The notes: a model not told the origin generated them from the letters alone. Numbered from the stretch's first letter, positions 1 to 8,210 are shown. The stretch is DNA of 13,543 bases from Anaerofustis sp. (GCF_019420015.1 NZ_JAHZIA010000043.1:11957-25499), one strand, 5' to 3'. Numbers and translations are program-made.

Positions 1-1244
1 ATATCATATACACTCAATCCTCCATTAAGAGCATCAATAACTAAATCAGTACATTTATAAAAATGAAATAACCGCCTTACTTTTAATGCTAAATCTTCAG
101 TTACTTCTCCTTCATAATTCTGTAAATATATAATATTTGAAGTGTATGTATTGTTACTGGAAGGAATCGCACTATTAATAATAACACAACTTGCATCGTT
201 ATTATTTTTAGTAGAAGCCATAAGAGCAACATCTAATGACAATATTCTTCTTTCGTTTAATGCTAAATTCGGGACTTTAACCTTTGAATTTTCAAATGGA
301 TATATTGCAGTTTTTAATTTTCTCTGTTTTGATATATTATCAAATGTAAAAAATGCACCTTCAATATCATTGTGTGGTAAGCAACCCATTTCCATATCAA
401 AAGTAGATTGGTCGAAATCACTCTCTGACATTTCTTCTTCTATTTCACTTTTTTTCTTTAAACCTTCTTTAATAGCAACCTGATATGGTAATGCACAAAC
501 AAAATACTTCATTTTATCACTTAACAAATTAGCAGTAAAAGCTTTTGATTTTTCATAACTCCAATGTGATACAAACCAACAAGATGACATATAAATTTCA
601 ATATTTGACTCTAAATATTTTTCTTGATTGGAATATTCTGGTCGATTTAAAAAATTAGGTTGTCTTGGTGTACCCAAAAACCTTTTAATAACGGTATTTA
701 TTGTATTTTTGTCAATCATTCTAAATTCATCTATCACAATAACATTAGCTCTCGCACCTCTACCAGAATCAGAAGCTGTAACAACCCTTATCCATGAGCC
801 ATTTCTAAATTTAATAAAAGCAGTGTTTAAACCAAGAGAAGATTCTTCTATTTCTCGATTAAGATTATCTGAACCCCAAGTAAAATTTTTACAAAAATCG
901 TCTATAATTTTAGATAAAACTTCATTAGCTTGTGTTCTTGTTCCTGATGCAACACAAATTTTTGTCTTAGGAAATAGGATACACCTAACTACGCAGAACA
1001 GAGATGTTAGCCATGTTTTTCCAATACTCCTCGCAGCCCAAAACATAAAATGATTATTGTGCATCATTTCATACAATAATATTTTTTGAAATAATTTTAG
1101 GTTTATATTCAAATATTCTTTTACAAAACGCTGTGGGTTATGCTAATGTCGGTAGAAATTTCCCCAATATGCAACACCCTGTAATATGCGTTCAGATTTC
1201 TCATTTGCTAATTGTTTTTCACTTTTTTTACAATTTTCTACCAA
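1..1244 (-). CDS. terL: Phage terminase large subunit, partial, with an in-frame TAG at codon 34
   Basis: This is the ATP-driven DNA-packaging motor and nuclease of a tailed phage. The frame opens at a TTG (1244) placed 8 nt after an AGGTGG SD and 14 nt after the small-subunit stop; the left window edge removes the C-terminus. Numbering from that TTG, I see the adenine-motif region LFQKILLY (51-58), Walker A AARSIGKT (70-77), Walker B VIVIDEF (168-174), and RNase H-like nuclease aspartates in LSLDVA (D338) and LVIDALNGG (D404). Codon 34 (1145-1143) is TAG. The frame is open on both sides, and the residues around it (AYWGNFYRH before, HNPQRFVKEYL after) read as one continuous terminase N-terminus. 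A restart at the ATGs of codons 60-61 would lose the adenine-binding segment. The TAG could be a real nonsense mutation, suppressed readthrough or a sequence error. The family call is secure; intactness is not. Confidence 0.9.
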
Positions 1245-1258
1245 TTAAACCACCACCT

Positions 1259-2344
1259 CTATTTATCATTTATACTATTTCCAAAAATAGCATCGAATAA
1301 TGCTTCAGAACTTTCATCTCCGCCATATTCAGGCTTGGTGGCAGTGTATTTTTTCATAAATTTTGTATACAAATTAGAAAACGCATTTTTTATTCCCATC
1401 ATTTTCGCAAGGTGTCCACGAAAAAAGGTATCAATGTATAAACCTATATTATCAACATCTTTTAACTCCTCATCAATTTCAGGAAGCGGTCTTGTATTCT
1501 CATATTTGTCAATAAGTGTTCCAAATGTTTGTGTATCAGCCATAGTTTCAGCAACATTTTGCTTAGGTTGAAGATTTAAAGTGCCAAGATAATCTTGAAA
1601 TGACCTATCTAAATCTTTGGTGTCTTTGCCTTCTCGTCTTGCTTTTAAAATATCTAATTGTTTAAAACAAAGATTTTTAAATAATTCTTCTTGTGCTTTT
1701 GTCCTACACTCATGCCTTGAAGTCCAATCATCGAATTGACTCTGTAAGAATTCATAATCTTTCTTAGAACCCAATCCATATCCAAAAAGTTCAAGAGTTT
1801 TTTTGTCAACTGAATCTTCTAAATTTTCATCTAAATCAATATCAGCATTATTAATATTCGTATCATTATCTGTATTTTTATCTTTTCGTGATTCATCTAT
1901 TGTACTATCATAATCTTTTTTTAGATATTGATATTTTGTTATTCTTTTTAAATATGCTGTTATAAAACAAACTTTATTACCATTACTTTTCATAACAGAA
2001 TTAAAAACCTTATCAGAATAATAAAGATTGTACATCATACACAATCTTTTTGTTGCTTCTTTGTCAGGTTCTAAATACTTAAGTTTAGTATACTTGTCCA
2101 CATAATCTGTATATAATCCCTCTAAGCAACTTTTGCAAATAGGAATATAACCATTGTAAGCACCATAAATTTTATTGCTTGAAATCCAAAATCCTTTATC
2201 CGCTTCAGTGCTTGTTTTTACTAAACCACAAACTCCGCAAGCCATAGACTTAGCTCTTTTGCATATCTTAGCTTCGCCTATAATTTCTTTTTTTTCTAAA
2301 CTTTTTAAAAAATCAACTTCTCTTTTCGCATCTCTTGCTGCCAT
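1259..2344 (-). CDS. Phage terminase small subunit-like protein with four-Cys zinc finger
   Basis: This 361-aa protein is encoded immediately upstream of the terminase large subunit, the usual place for the DNA-recognition subunit of the packaging enzyme. An N-terminal basic helix (1-33) leads into a CxxC...CxxC zinc finger at C36, C39, C70 and C73. A charged low-complexity linker (about 144-178, rich in D and N) follows, and the rest is helical. Zinc-finger small subunits of this length occur in Firmicute phages, so the call combines context with the finger and is not a residue-level match. ATG 2344 follows a GGTGGTGAAGG SD. The gene ends in TAG, and the SD of the next gene starts at that stop, so TAG is a normal stop here. 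That matters for interpreting the TAG inside the large subunit. Confidence 0.72.
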   Translation of the reverse strand: MAARDAKREVDFLKSLEKKEIIGEAKICKRAKSMACGVCGLVKTSTEADKGFWISSNKIYGAYNGYIPICKSCLEGLYTDYVDKYTKLKYLEPDKEATKRLCMMYNLYYSDKVFNSVMKSNGNKVCFITAYLKRITKYQYLKKDYDSTIDESRKDKNTDNDTNINNADIDLDENLEDSVDKKTLELFGYGLGSKKDYEFLQSQFDDWTSRHECRTKAQEELFKNLCFKQLDILKARREGKDTKDLDRSFQDYLGTLNLQPKQNVAETMADTQTFGTLIDKYENTRPLPEIDEELKDVDNIGLYIDTFFRGHLAKMMGIKNAFSNLYTKFMKKYTATKPEYGGDESSEALFDAIFGNSINDK

Positions 2345-2410
2345 AATACCTTCACCACCTAATAAACTATTAAATGTATAGTTGATTTAATATGATATAT
2401 CTTTTATTTA

Positions 2411-3643
2411 TTAATTTAATTTTAAACTATACTCACAAATCTTGCCTTTGCCTTCTTCAAAAACAAGTAATTTTCCAGAAGCATTAGAAGTTTTATTTAA
2501 TGAAAGGGAATAAGTATCTACACCTACAATAGAAGGAATATTAATTACTTCAGAATTAACACCAATCTCCTCACTTTTTGAATGATGTAAATGTCCTGCG
2601 ATTAAATACTGTATTGAAACATTATGAATCTTAGAGAAATCCTTTAAAGCCCTTTCCATATTTTTAATTTCACCATGTATACCCATAATTGTATTTCCTA
2701 CAAGTGTATCATAAATATAACCTGTAGGATTTTCTATTAAGGTAAAATTAGGATTGTTTTCTAATCTTATCTTGATAAATTCTTTTACAATTTTACCCAT
2801 ATTATCTTCTGTAAAAGTTCCTTTTTCTTGATTTAACATACGCAATTCAGTGTGATTTCCATTTGTCATCTGGTATCTCACTCTAACATATTCAGTTAAT
2901 TTGTTGAGCCAATTTGTAATGAAATTTGAATATTGAATAGTCCCGTCAACAACACCATATTTTAATTTCATAAGTTGTGATACCCTAAGACAACCATCAG
3001 AAAAATCACCTAATGAATAAACATTAAGCGTATCAATGTTATCTCTTTGAATGATTTCTATTACTTGATTAAGTAAATCCCACATTCTATTTTCAAAAAT
3101 TTCAGGATTATAAGAATTAATTATGTTTCCGAGTAAATCTCTCAATTCAAAAGTGACACCAAAATGTTCATCGCCCCAGATTAAACAATATGCCTTATCG
3201 TTATGCTTAGGCTCTATGTAATTTGGCACTCTCATTGGAGAAAGATTATTTATTGTTTCGCAAATCTTTTCGGTGATTAATTCATCTCTTGCCGTTTCAC
3301 GAAGCCATTTATTATATTCTATTTTTTCTGTTTGTAATTTAATTCTTTCTTTTCGTAATTCTTGAATTTTATTTTCTAAATCATCTGCTTTAGAAAAAAC
3401 TTTATTTTTATTTTCAGACACTAATTTAGATTTTAAATATTCAGTTCTAAATTGTCCTCCAAAAATAGTAGTAGAAGATTTTCTAATTGTATCGGCAGCA
3501 CACTGAATATTATATTTCTCTTTTATTTCAGACCAATCTAAATCATTGATACCTTCTATCTTGTTAGAAATATCTTTACATACCTGTTCATACATATCAG
3601 GTGTTAAACCATATTTCAACAATTCTTTCTGAAAATCGTAAAT
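2411..3643 (-). CDS. Calcineurin-like metallophosphoesterase with N-terminal helical/coiled-coil region
   Basis: This is a two-metal phosphoesterase of the calcineurin/MRE11-SbcD superfamily, probably a phage nuclease or phosphatase acting on nucleic acid. The metal-ligand motifs occur in canonical order (numbered from ATT 3643): GDEHFG (157-162), GDFSDG (212-217), GNH (262-264), HGE (323-325) and GHLHH (350-354), so the catalytic core looks intact. The first ~75 residues resemble a helix-turn-helix-like domain, followed by a predicted coiled coil (about 80-115, K/E/L-rich). It lies between the large RNA and the terminase genes, in the same direction. The start is unresolved. The frame is open up to TTG 3679, but that codon sits inside a terminator stem with no SD. 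The only SD, AAAGGAG (3659-3653), directly abuts TTG 3652 and lies 9 nt before ATT 3643. I list the ATT as best spaced. The target substrate is unknown. Confidence 0.88.
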   Translation of the reverse strand: MYDFQKELLKYGLTPDMYEQVCKDISNKIEGINDLDWSEIKEKYNIQCAADTIRKSSTTIFGGQFRTEYLKSKLVSENKNKVFSKADDLENKIQELRKERIKLQTEKIEYNKWLRETARDELITEKICETINNLSPMRVPNYIEPKHNDKAYCLIWGDEHFGVTFELRDLLGNIINSYNPEIFENRMWDLLNQVIEIIQRDNIDTLNVYSLGDFSDGCLRVSQLMKLKYGVVDGTIQYSNFITNWLNKLTEYVRVRYQMTNGNHTELRMLNQEKGTFTEDNMGKIVKEFIKIRLENNPNFTLIENPTGYIYDTLVGNTIMGIHGEIKNMERALKDFSKIHNVSIQYLIAGHLHHSKSEEIGVNSEVINIPSIVGVDTYSLSLNKTSNASGKLLVFEEGKGKICEYSLKLN

Positions 3644-3659
3644 TTTTGTCAACTCCTTT

Positions 3660-3699
3660 ATAAAAATAAAAACAGTCAACTATAAATAGCTAACTGTTT
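3660..3699 (-). terminator. Rho-independent terminator between the large RNA and the phosphoesterase gene
   Basis: On the minus strand a stem of 13 pairs (two of them T-G wobbles; outer arms AAACAGT and ACTGTTT) closes a TTTA loop and is followed by TTTTATTTTTA. It ends the transcription unit holding the tRNA and the folded RNA segment, and it overlaps the most upstream possible start of the phosphoesterase. Read-through or antitermination would therefore be needed to reach that gene from upstream. Confidence 0.75.
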
Positions 3700-4345
3700 A
3701 ATGTTTATTTATTTTATTTTTGACTCGCAAAGAGTATAGTTTTAATATTTATTGCAAGATATGTACTTTATTGAACATATACTATTGAATCTTCATTCTA
3801 CTAAATACAATCTTCAGATATATTCAGCCACAAGGGAAACAGGTATGTGCTATAAGTAGCGACCTTATAACATTCCTGCCACAAATAATTTCAAGCCTTG
3901 ATAGGAATGATTACCTACACCTTTCAGCAACAAATCATTAATATCAATTTCCTTTATAAAGTATCTTATAAAATCTATTTCTCGCCTTTGCCTACTTAGA
4001 ACCTATACACATCTTATACACAAGTTTCCTTGCTTCACAGCGAAATAACTTATGGTATTTCCGAGGTGTGAAATCAGTAACCAACTAATTCCCTAACTTG
4101 GATTCTTCATCATCTGATGCGTCTATTGCGTTACCGACATGATAGTTGCTTTTATCTGCGATTATAATAGTGCTACACCTTTGATTTATTGATTCTTTTT
4201 AAACATCACTGCATAAAAAACGGTAATTTCCACAAGTATCCTTGTTTCGTATACTACCGACCATTTCAGTATACCTCAGCATAATCTGCGAAATTATGTT
4301 TTCACTGAGATAATAGTATATATTCACTAAAATACATATCCTATT
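3700..4345 (-). ncRNA. Large structured non-coding RNA candidate next to the tRNA (ROOL/GOLLD-like setting)
   Basis: This segment of about 640 nt has no open frame of any size, yet its base composition is less A-rich than the other gaps and it is packed with perfect local helices. Arms (plus coordinates) are: 3759-3764/3775-3780; 3851-3856/3864-3869; 3871-3877/3903-3909; 3953-3959/3966-3972; a GAAA tetraloop hairpin at 4021-4032; a two-tier hairpin 4034-4072 (TTCACA/TGTGAA around GAAATA/TATTTC); 4232-4245; a 7-bp hairpin 4249-4274; and directly abutting it a two-tier hairpin 4275-4309 (CTCAG/CTGAG around CATAAT/ATTATG). It lies just 3' of a tRNA on the same strand and ends at a terminator. 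ROOL and GOLLD RNAs are known to sit beside tRNAs in phages of Firmicutes and are roughly 0.6 and 0.8 kb long. Membership in either is inference from setting and size. I cannot recall their consensus well enough to match bases. Confidence 0.6.
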
Positions 4346-4349
4346 TTTA

Positions 4350-4436
4350 TGGTGTCAGTAATCAGACTTGAACTGATACGATATTTCTATCAACGGATTT
4401 TAAGTCCGTTGCGTCTGCCTATTCCGCCATACTGAC
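4350..4436 (-). tRNA. tRNA-Leu (anticodon UAA), CCA encoded
   Basis: The cloverleaf is complete: a 7-bp acceptor stem (GTCAGTA/TACTGAC), an anticodon stem ACGGA/TCCGT with loop CTTAAAA giving anticodon UAA (4402-4400), a class II variable arm (TGATAGAAATATCG), and a T arm ATCAG/CTGAT around TTCAAGT. Discriminator A (4353) is followed by an encoded CCA (4352-4350). It reads UUA, the leucine codon that dominates these A+T-rich genes, which fits a phage tRNA that supports its own codon usage. It is not an amber suppressor, so it does not explain the TAG in the terminase. Confidence 0.96.
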
Positions 4437-4441
4437 ATATA

Positions 4442-4474
4442 TTCGGAAGTTAAGTATATAATTCAACTTCCGAA
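4442..4474 (-). other. 10-bp hairpin abutting the 5' end of the tRNA
   Basis: Perfect arms TTCGGAAGTT and AACTTCCGAA surround a 13-nt A+T loop and end 5 nt before the tRNA. No T-run follows, so it is not a terminator. It may be a processing or stability element for the HU-like mRNA/tRNA junction. Confidence 0.6.
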
Positions 4475-4537
4475 GCAAGAGAATAAAGAAAGGTGAAAGA
4501 ATTTATTATATAATCAGTTAAATTAACTGTTTATACC

Positions 4538-5005
4538 TTATTTGGTTTGTATATTAAGTTTTTCGTTATAATATCTTGTAACATTAACTTTTGCTTTAAT
4601 ACCACCTTTTGTAGTAATTACATCTTCAGAATAATTTAATTTTTTCTCTTTAGGTTTATTATAAATACCTTCTATGGTAATGCCTTCAAAAAGTCTAATT
4701 TTTAAAGGATTTTCTTTTGTGTTATTTTCAGATGTAGTAGACAATATTTCAAAAATTTTATTTTCAAGATTATTATATGTATCTTTGACAAAGTTTTCAT
4801 CAATAGGATTTGCTAATTCACTTTTTATTATAGCAATTACTATTGATTTAGCTTCACCTGTTAAAAAACGAGAATGTTTAAAAGCCTTTACTAAAATATC
4901 TTCAATAGTTTCAACTATATTACATTCTTTTGATAGTTCTTTAATTAAATTTGCTTTTGTTATATCTTTATTGTTATTCTTGTTATCTACAGTTTTATAT
5001 TTCAA
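4538..5005 (-). CDS. HU-like DNA-binding protein (tentative)
   Basis: The protein has 155 aa. The start is TTG 5005, 7 nt after a strong GGAGG SD. The frame also extends to TTG 5030-5028, but the SD lies inside that extension. Residues about 14-88 are helical (ITKANLIKELSKECNIVE is reminiscent of the HU N-terminus). Residues 102-150 look like beta strands ending in a basic stretch (GGIKAKVNVTRYYNEKLN), similar to the DNA-embracing arm and C-terminal part of HU-type proteins. It is longer than typical ~90-aa HU. It follows the RNA polymerase gene; SPbeta likewise has an HU-related gene (yonN) beside yonO. This shared neighbourhood is part of the reason for the call. If HU-like, it would bend or coat phage DNA. 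Alternatively it is an uncharacterised phage protein. It is preceded by a 10-bp hairpin (5040-5080) that may control it. Confidence 0.45.
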   Translation of the reverse strand: MKYKTVDNKNNNKDITKANLIKELSKECNIVETIEDILVKAFKHSRFLTGEAKSIVIAIIKSELANPIDENFVKDTYNNLENKIFEILSTTSENNTKENPLKIRLFEGITIEGIYNKPKEKKLNYSEDVITTKGGIKAKVNVTRYYNEKLNIQTK

Positions 5006-5039
5006 ATAAATACCTCCGTTTGTTTGCAAAATAATCTAA

Positions 5040-5080
5040 AATAGGAAGAAAGCTAAAGGAGTAAACGCTCTCTTCCTATT
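5040..5080 (-). terminator. Hairpin between RNA polymerase and HU-like genes (weak terminator or attenuator)
   Basis: Perfect 10-bp arms AATAGGAAGA and TCTTCCTATT surround a 21-nt loop. On the minus strand it is followed by TTTTAGATTATTTTG, a broken T-tract, so termination would be partial. It begins at the stop codon of a 3-codon ORF and ends about 20 nt before the SD of the HU-like gene. Confidence 0.5.
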
Positions 5081-5107
5081 AAAAAGACATTTTACGATTC
5101 TCCCTTT
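5079..5107 (-). other. Three-codon minigene (Met-Ser-Phe-stop) with strong SD
   Basis: A strong SD AAAGGGAG (5107-5100) stands 9 nt before ATG 5090, which is followed by TCT TTT TAA. The stop overlaps the first bases of the 5040-5080 hairpin, so a ribosome terminating here would sit on the stem. It may be a leader minigene, or the remains of a gene start. Confidence 0.35.
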
Positions 5108-5194
5108 GTTTAAACAACCATATTTTATTGTTGCTTAATTTTATTAAAATAATTACACAGCCTTATTTTATGGTTATATATTGCTAATTTTAAA

Positions 5195-7984
5195 CTATAT
5201 ATTATCTTTATTATTTTGCTTTTGCTTTTTTACTATAAATTTTCTATTTATCTTTTCTAATTTACTTTGACATTCAACGCATCTACAAGTGTTTTTATTA
5301 TTATAAGGGATATAAAACAATTTATCGCATTCTATACACGAAACCAATTTGAAATGCAACTTAAAATTTTTAGAAAGGTTATTATAGATATTTTCACCAT
5401 AGCAAGCCCATAATAAATCTTTATATTTGCTTTTTTTGATACCATATAAATATTTTACTAAAATATCAGATACATCATCTTCGTCATACCCAAATTTAGA
5501 AAGTTCAAATTTAACCTTATCAATTATAGACTTGATTAAAAGTTCTTGCTTAATTTGTGATTTTCTTAAAAATTCAGTAGAAACTTTTCTATTAGAATCT
5601 ATCTTATAATGATAATTTTTATTTAATTCTATATATTTAACAAGTAATGGTTCGGTTTTATCTGAAATTATTTTATTATTTTCATCAAAATAAGCATCAA
5701 ATTTAATATCTGGATTTTTCATCAAATAAGTATAATCAATATCTTCAAGTCCAAGCTTTCTACAATTTATCCTTGGATTTGGAATAATATCAAATAACCT
5801 ATTAACTATACTTTTATTTTTAGGTTCTACTTGCTTTCCCAAACTGTCTTTCGCATATATAAAAAAGTGTGGTAATTTTTTATTCGTATATTCTTTTAAT
5901 ATTTTGGCTATTCTTTTAGGTCTTGTCGGCATATATAGTGTTTTAGCTCTATCAATAACATAATTATTTTCCATACATAGTATTTTCACCATATCAATAG
6001 CTTCTTGCTTTTGTTCTTCATTCCCACTGATAAAAATATCACTATTCCATATTTTAGTTATATTATTGCTGTATTGTCCTATATTTGAACCTGTAAAGGC
6101 TGAAATTAAACCATTATAAATAGTTTCATTATTCAATATCGTAGCGTGTGCTTTTTTCATATCATAATAAAGAGGAACTATATTTTTCATATTTCTTTTA
6201 GCTATATCAATTATTGTTTTATCTGAAATAACTAAAAGTTTATCACCATCAACATCTAACATCAAAATTTTAGTTATTAAATCATGACTACTTGTATAAA
6301 TGGCATTTGTAACAAACCATTTTCTCATATCCTTTTGAACATCATAATTATCAATATAAGCCATATTTTTTCTAACTGCGTGTTCTTTATATAAATGAGG
6401 ACTTCTAAGACAATCAAGTTCTGAACTGTTTCTAAACAGCCAACAAAATACCTCGCCATTTTCGAGCAATCCTTTCGGCTTATCTATTCCTAAAAACCAA
6501 TGCTCACAAGCTGCATAGAAATCAGGTAACACAAATGTATACTTGCCATTAACTTCTAACTTACCAGACCTATATCTTTTAAGCAAACAATCTTTAGTTT
6601 GACGAATTTTCATTTTCAAATATTCATCGTTAATTAAATCTGGATAAAGTTCAATAGATTTTTGTAATGGTGTTTTGAATTTATTTGATATATCTATGCC
6701 TAAAAGATTTTCAACATTTTTAAGAGAAGAACAAAGATTATTAAGCTTAGTGATTGACTTGTTGGCTATTTGTAATAATTCAGTATCACTTACATCTGTA
6801 AGTGTCTGTAACATTTGATAATTTATTTTACTATTCTTAATCTTATCTTCTTCCATATTGGTATATCCTGTTATACAATGATTTTCTTTATATTTATCTT
6901 TATAATCTTGCCAAGAATCATAAAACTTCCAAAGCTTGAATTGAGATTTTGTAATTATAACTTGTATATCATCTTCTAAAACATTCCATTCTTTGCCATA
7001 AATATCCTTAATAATAGGGGAACAATTATGCTCGACAATAAACATTTTAAAGTCAAATACACCTAAAAGCCCCTTTATCCAAGGTGGTCTAAACATCTTA
7101 TTTCTCTGTTTTTCACCAAAGGCGTTAGGCAATATCATTCCAGCACCATCAGTATGGGGGATAGGCACTTTACCTTGCTTTCTTTCAATCGTATAATCTA
7201 TGTCATTAACAAAGTCATAAGTTCCAAAAACATTGGTTTCAAAATCATCAATTACTATACACTTATCAATATCAAAATTCTTCCATTCATCTGTCGCAGA
7301 ATTGCTTAAAGCAGTATAAGCTAAATGCTTATTTGAATTATTTCCACCTTTTTGATTTATTATATCTAATGTAAGACCACACATAACCTTTTTTTCAATA
7401 CTTTTCCACGTTCTCTCTCTAATAAAAACACATTTCTTTTGCCTTATTTGACCTGCTGATGATGTGAAATATATATATTTTTCTCCTTTATATTCAAAGC
7501 CAAAATAAATAATATCTTTAATAATATCAAAATAATAAGTTTGAACTACCATAAAATCATCAGTAAACTCATTAGGTGTATTTTTTAAATATCTTGTTAA
7601 ATTAGATTCAAAAACTGAAATAATATTTTTATCAGATAAAGTATTTTCATTAAGTGTTCTTGTATGATGTTTACCATTGGTCTTAATATTTTCAGAAACC
7701 TTATTAGAAAGTAAGCTTAAAAGTTTATTCTTTGTATTTTTAATTTTTTCTTTTTTTAAGTCAATAAGCTTAGTGATGTCATCGGATTTCTTATTTAATT
7801 CTAATCGGGTAATTTCATTAATATCATTACTATTCAAATACTTTTCGATTTTTGACAATTTATTTTGCAATTCATTTCTTTCAATTTTTAATTTATGATT
7901 GAGCCAATGCAATTTCTTTTCTCTTGCCGTATAGAAATTACCTGTATCAACACTATAAACTTGAATTTGCACATCTAAAGACAT
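5195..7984 (-). CDS. Single-subunit double-psi beta-barrel RNA polymerase (YonO/QDE-1 type)
   Basis: This 929-aa protein has the catalytic signature DVDGD at 577-581 (D577, D579, D581), the DxDGD magnesium-binding loop of YonO-type phage polymerases, eukaryotic RNA-silencing polymerases (QDE-1/RDR) and the beta-prime barrel of cellular RNA polymerase. Supporting motifs in family order are HTDGAGMILP (D279, G280, G282), RPPWIKGLLGVFDF shortly after it, and RSPHLYKEHAVRK upstream of the catalytic loop. The N-terminus has a long coiled coil (about 24-90). The C-terminus has a Cys cluster suited to a zinc ribbon (C883, C886, C900, C902, C905). Length matches YonO (~900 aa). YonO is a DNA-dependent RNA polymerase that transcribes SPbeta late genes, so the likely job here is transcription of the phage's own late region. 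ATG 7984 follows AGGTGAAAGA. It is third in a tight operon with the winged-helix protein. The family call is strong; template type is inferred. Confidence 0.88.
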   Translation of the reverse strand: MSLDVQIQVYSVDTGNFYTAREKKLHWLNHKLKIERNELQNKLSKIEKYLNSNDINEITRLELNKKSDDITKLIDLKKEKIKNTKNKLLSLLSNKVSENIKTNGKHHTRTLNENTLSDKNIISVFESNLTRYLKNTPNEFTDDFMVVQTYYFDIIKDIIYFGFEYKGEKYIYFTSSAGQIRQKKCVFIRERTWKSIEKKVMCGLTLDIINQKGGNNSNKHLAYTALSNSATDEWKNFDIDKCIVIDDFETNVFGTYDFVNDIDYTIERKQGKVPIPHTDGAGMILPNAFGEKQRNKMFRPPWIKGLLGVFDFKMFIVEHNCSPIIKDIYGKEWNVLEDDIQVIITKSQFKLWKFYDSWQDYKDKYKENHCITGYTNMEEDKIKNSKINYQMLQTLTDVSDTELLQIANKSITKLNNLCSSLKNVENLLGIDISNKFKTPLQKSIELYPDLINDEYLKMKIRQTKDCLLKRYRSGKLEVNGKYTFVLPDFYAACEHWFLGIDKPKGLLENGEVFCWLFRNSSELDCLRSPHLYKEHAVRKNMAYIDNYDVQKDMRKWFVTNAIYTSSHDLITKILMLDVDGDKLLVISDKTIIDIAKRNMKNIVPLYYDMKKAHATILNNETIYNGLISAFTGSNIGQYSNNITKIWNSDIFISGNEEQKQEAIDMVKILCMENNYVIDRAKTLYMPTRPKRIAKILKEYTNKKLPHFFIYAKDSLGKQVEPKNKSIVNRLFDIIPNPRINCRKLGLEDIDYTYLMKNPDIKFDAYFDENNKIISDKTEPLLVKYIELNKNYHYKIDSNRKVSTEFLRKSQIKQELLIKSIIDKVKFELSKFGYDEDDVSDILVKYLYGIKKSKYKDLLWACYGENIYNNLSKNFKLHFKLVSCIECDKLFYIPYNNKNTCRCVECQSKLEKINRKFIVKKQKQNNKDNI

Positions 7985-8007
7985 TCTTTCACCTCATTAT
8001 TTAACTA

Positions 8008-8196
8008 TCAATTATATATTTCTAAATAATCAACAAGTGTTGAAAAATTATGTAGGTATTCATAATAATCATTTTTTCTATATTCTTTGTAATGTATAAT
8101 TCTATTGTCCTGTGGAGGATAAAAGTCGCACTCTTTTAAAGTTAAAAATTTTGACAAATATGCTTTAATCTTCTTTTCTTCTATAATGTTATTCAT
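8008..8196 (-). CDS. Small protein of unknown function between initiator-like and RNA polymerase genes
   Basis: This is a 62-aa soluble protein, rich in aromatic and charged residues (YFYPP, HYKEYRKNDYYEYLHNF), with no membrane segment, Cys or recognisable domain. ATG 8196 follows a clear GAGGTG SD at 6 nt. The gene lies 14 nt after the upstream gene and 23 nt before the RNA polymerase gene, so it is co-transcribed and translated with both. The good SD and tight packing support a real gene. Its position suggests a helper of replication or of the polymerase, but nothing in the sequence shows that. Confidence 0.7.
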   Translation of the reverse strand: MNNIIEEKKIKAYLSKFLTLKECDFYPPQDNRIIHYKEYRKNDYYEYLHNFSTLVDYLEIYN

Positions 8197-8210
8197 TTTT
8201 TCACCTCATT

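Noticed and set aside
142..1053. Plus-strand frames of 113 and 141 codons
   Set aside because: They are antisense to the terminase large subunit, whose motifs are clear on the minus strand.
1..2344. Reassignment of TAG to an amino acid throughout the element
   Set aside because: TAG is the genuine stop of the small terminase gene, with the next SD starting at the stop, and of the RNA polymerase gene; the window's tRNA reads UUA, not UAG.
4014..4022. Perfect DnaA box TTATACACA
   Set aside because: Lies within the folded RNA segment, isolated from other boxes; a chance match is likely in A+T-rich DNA.
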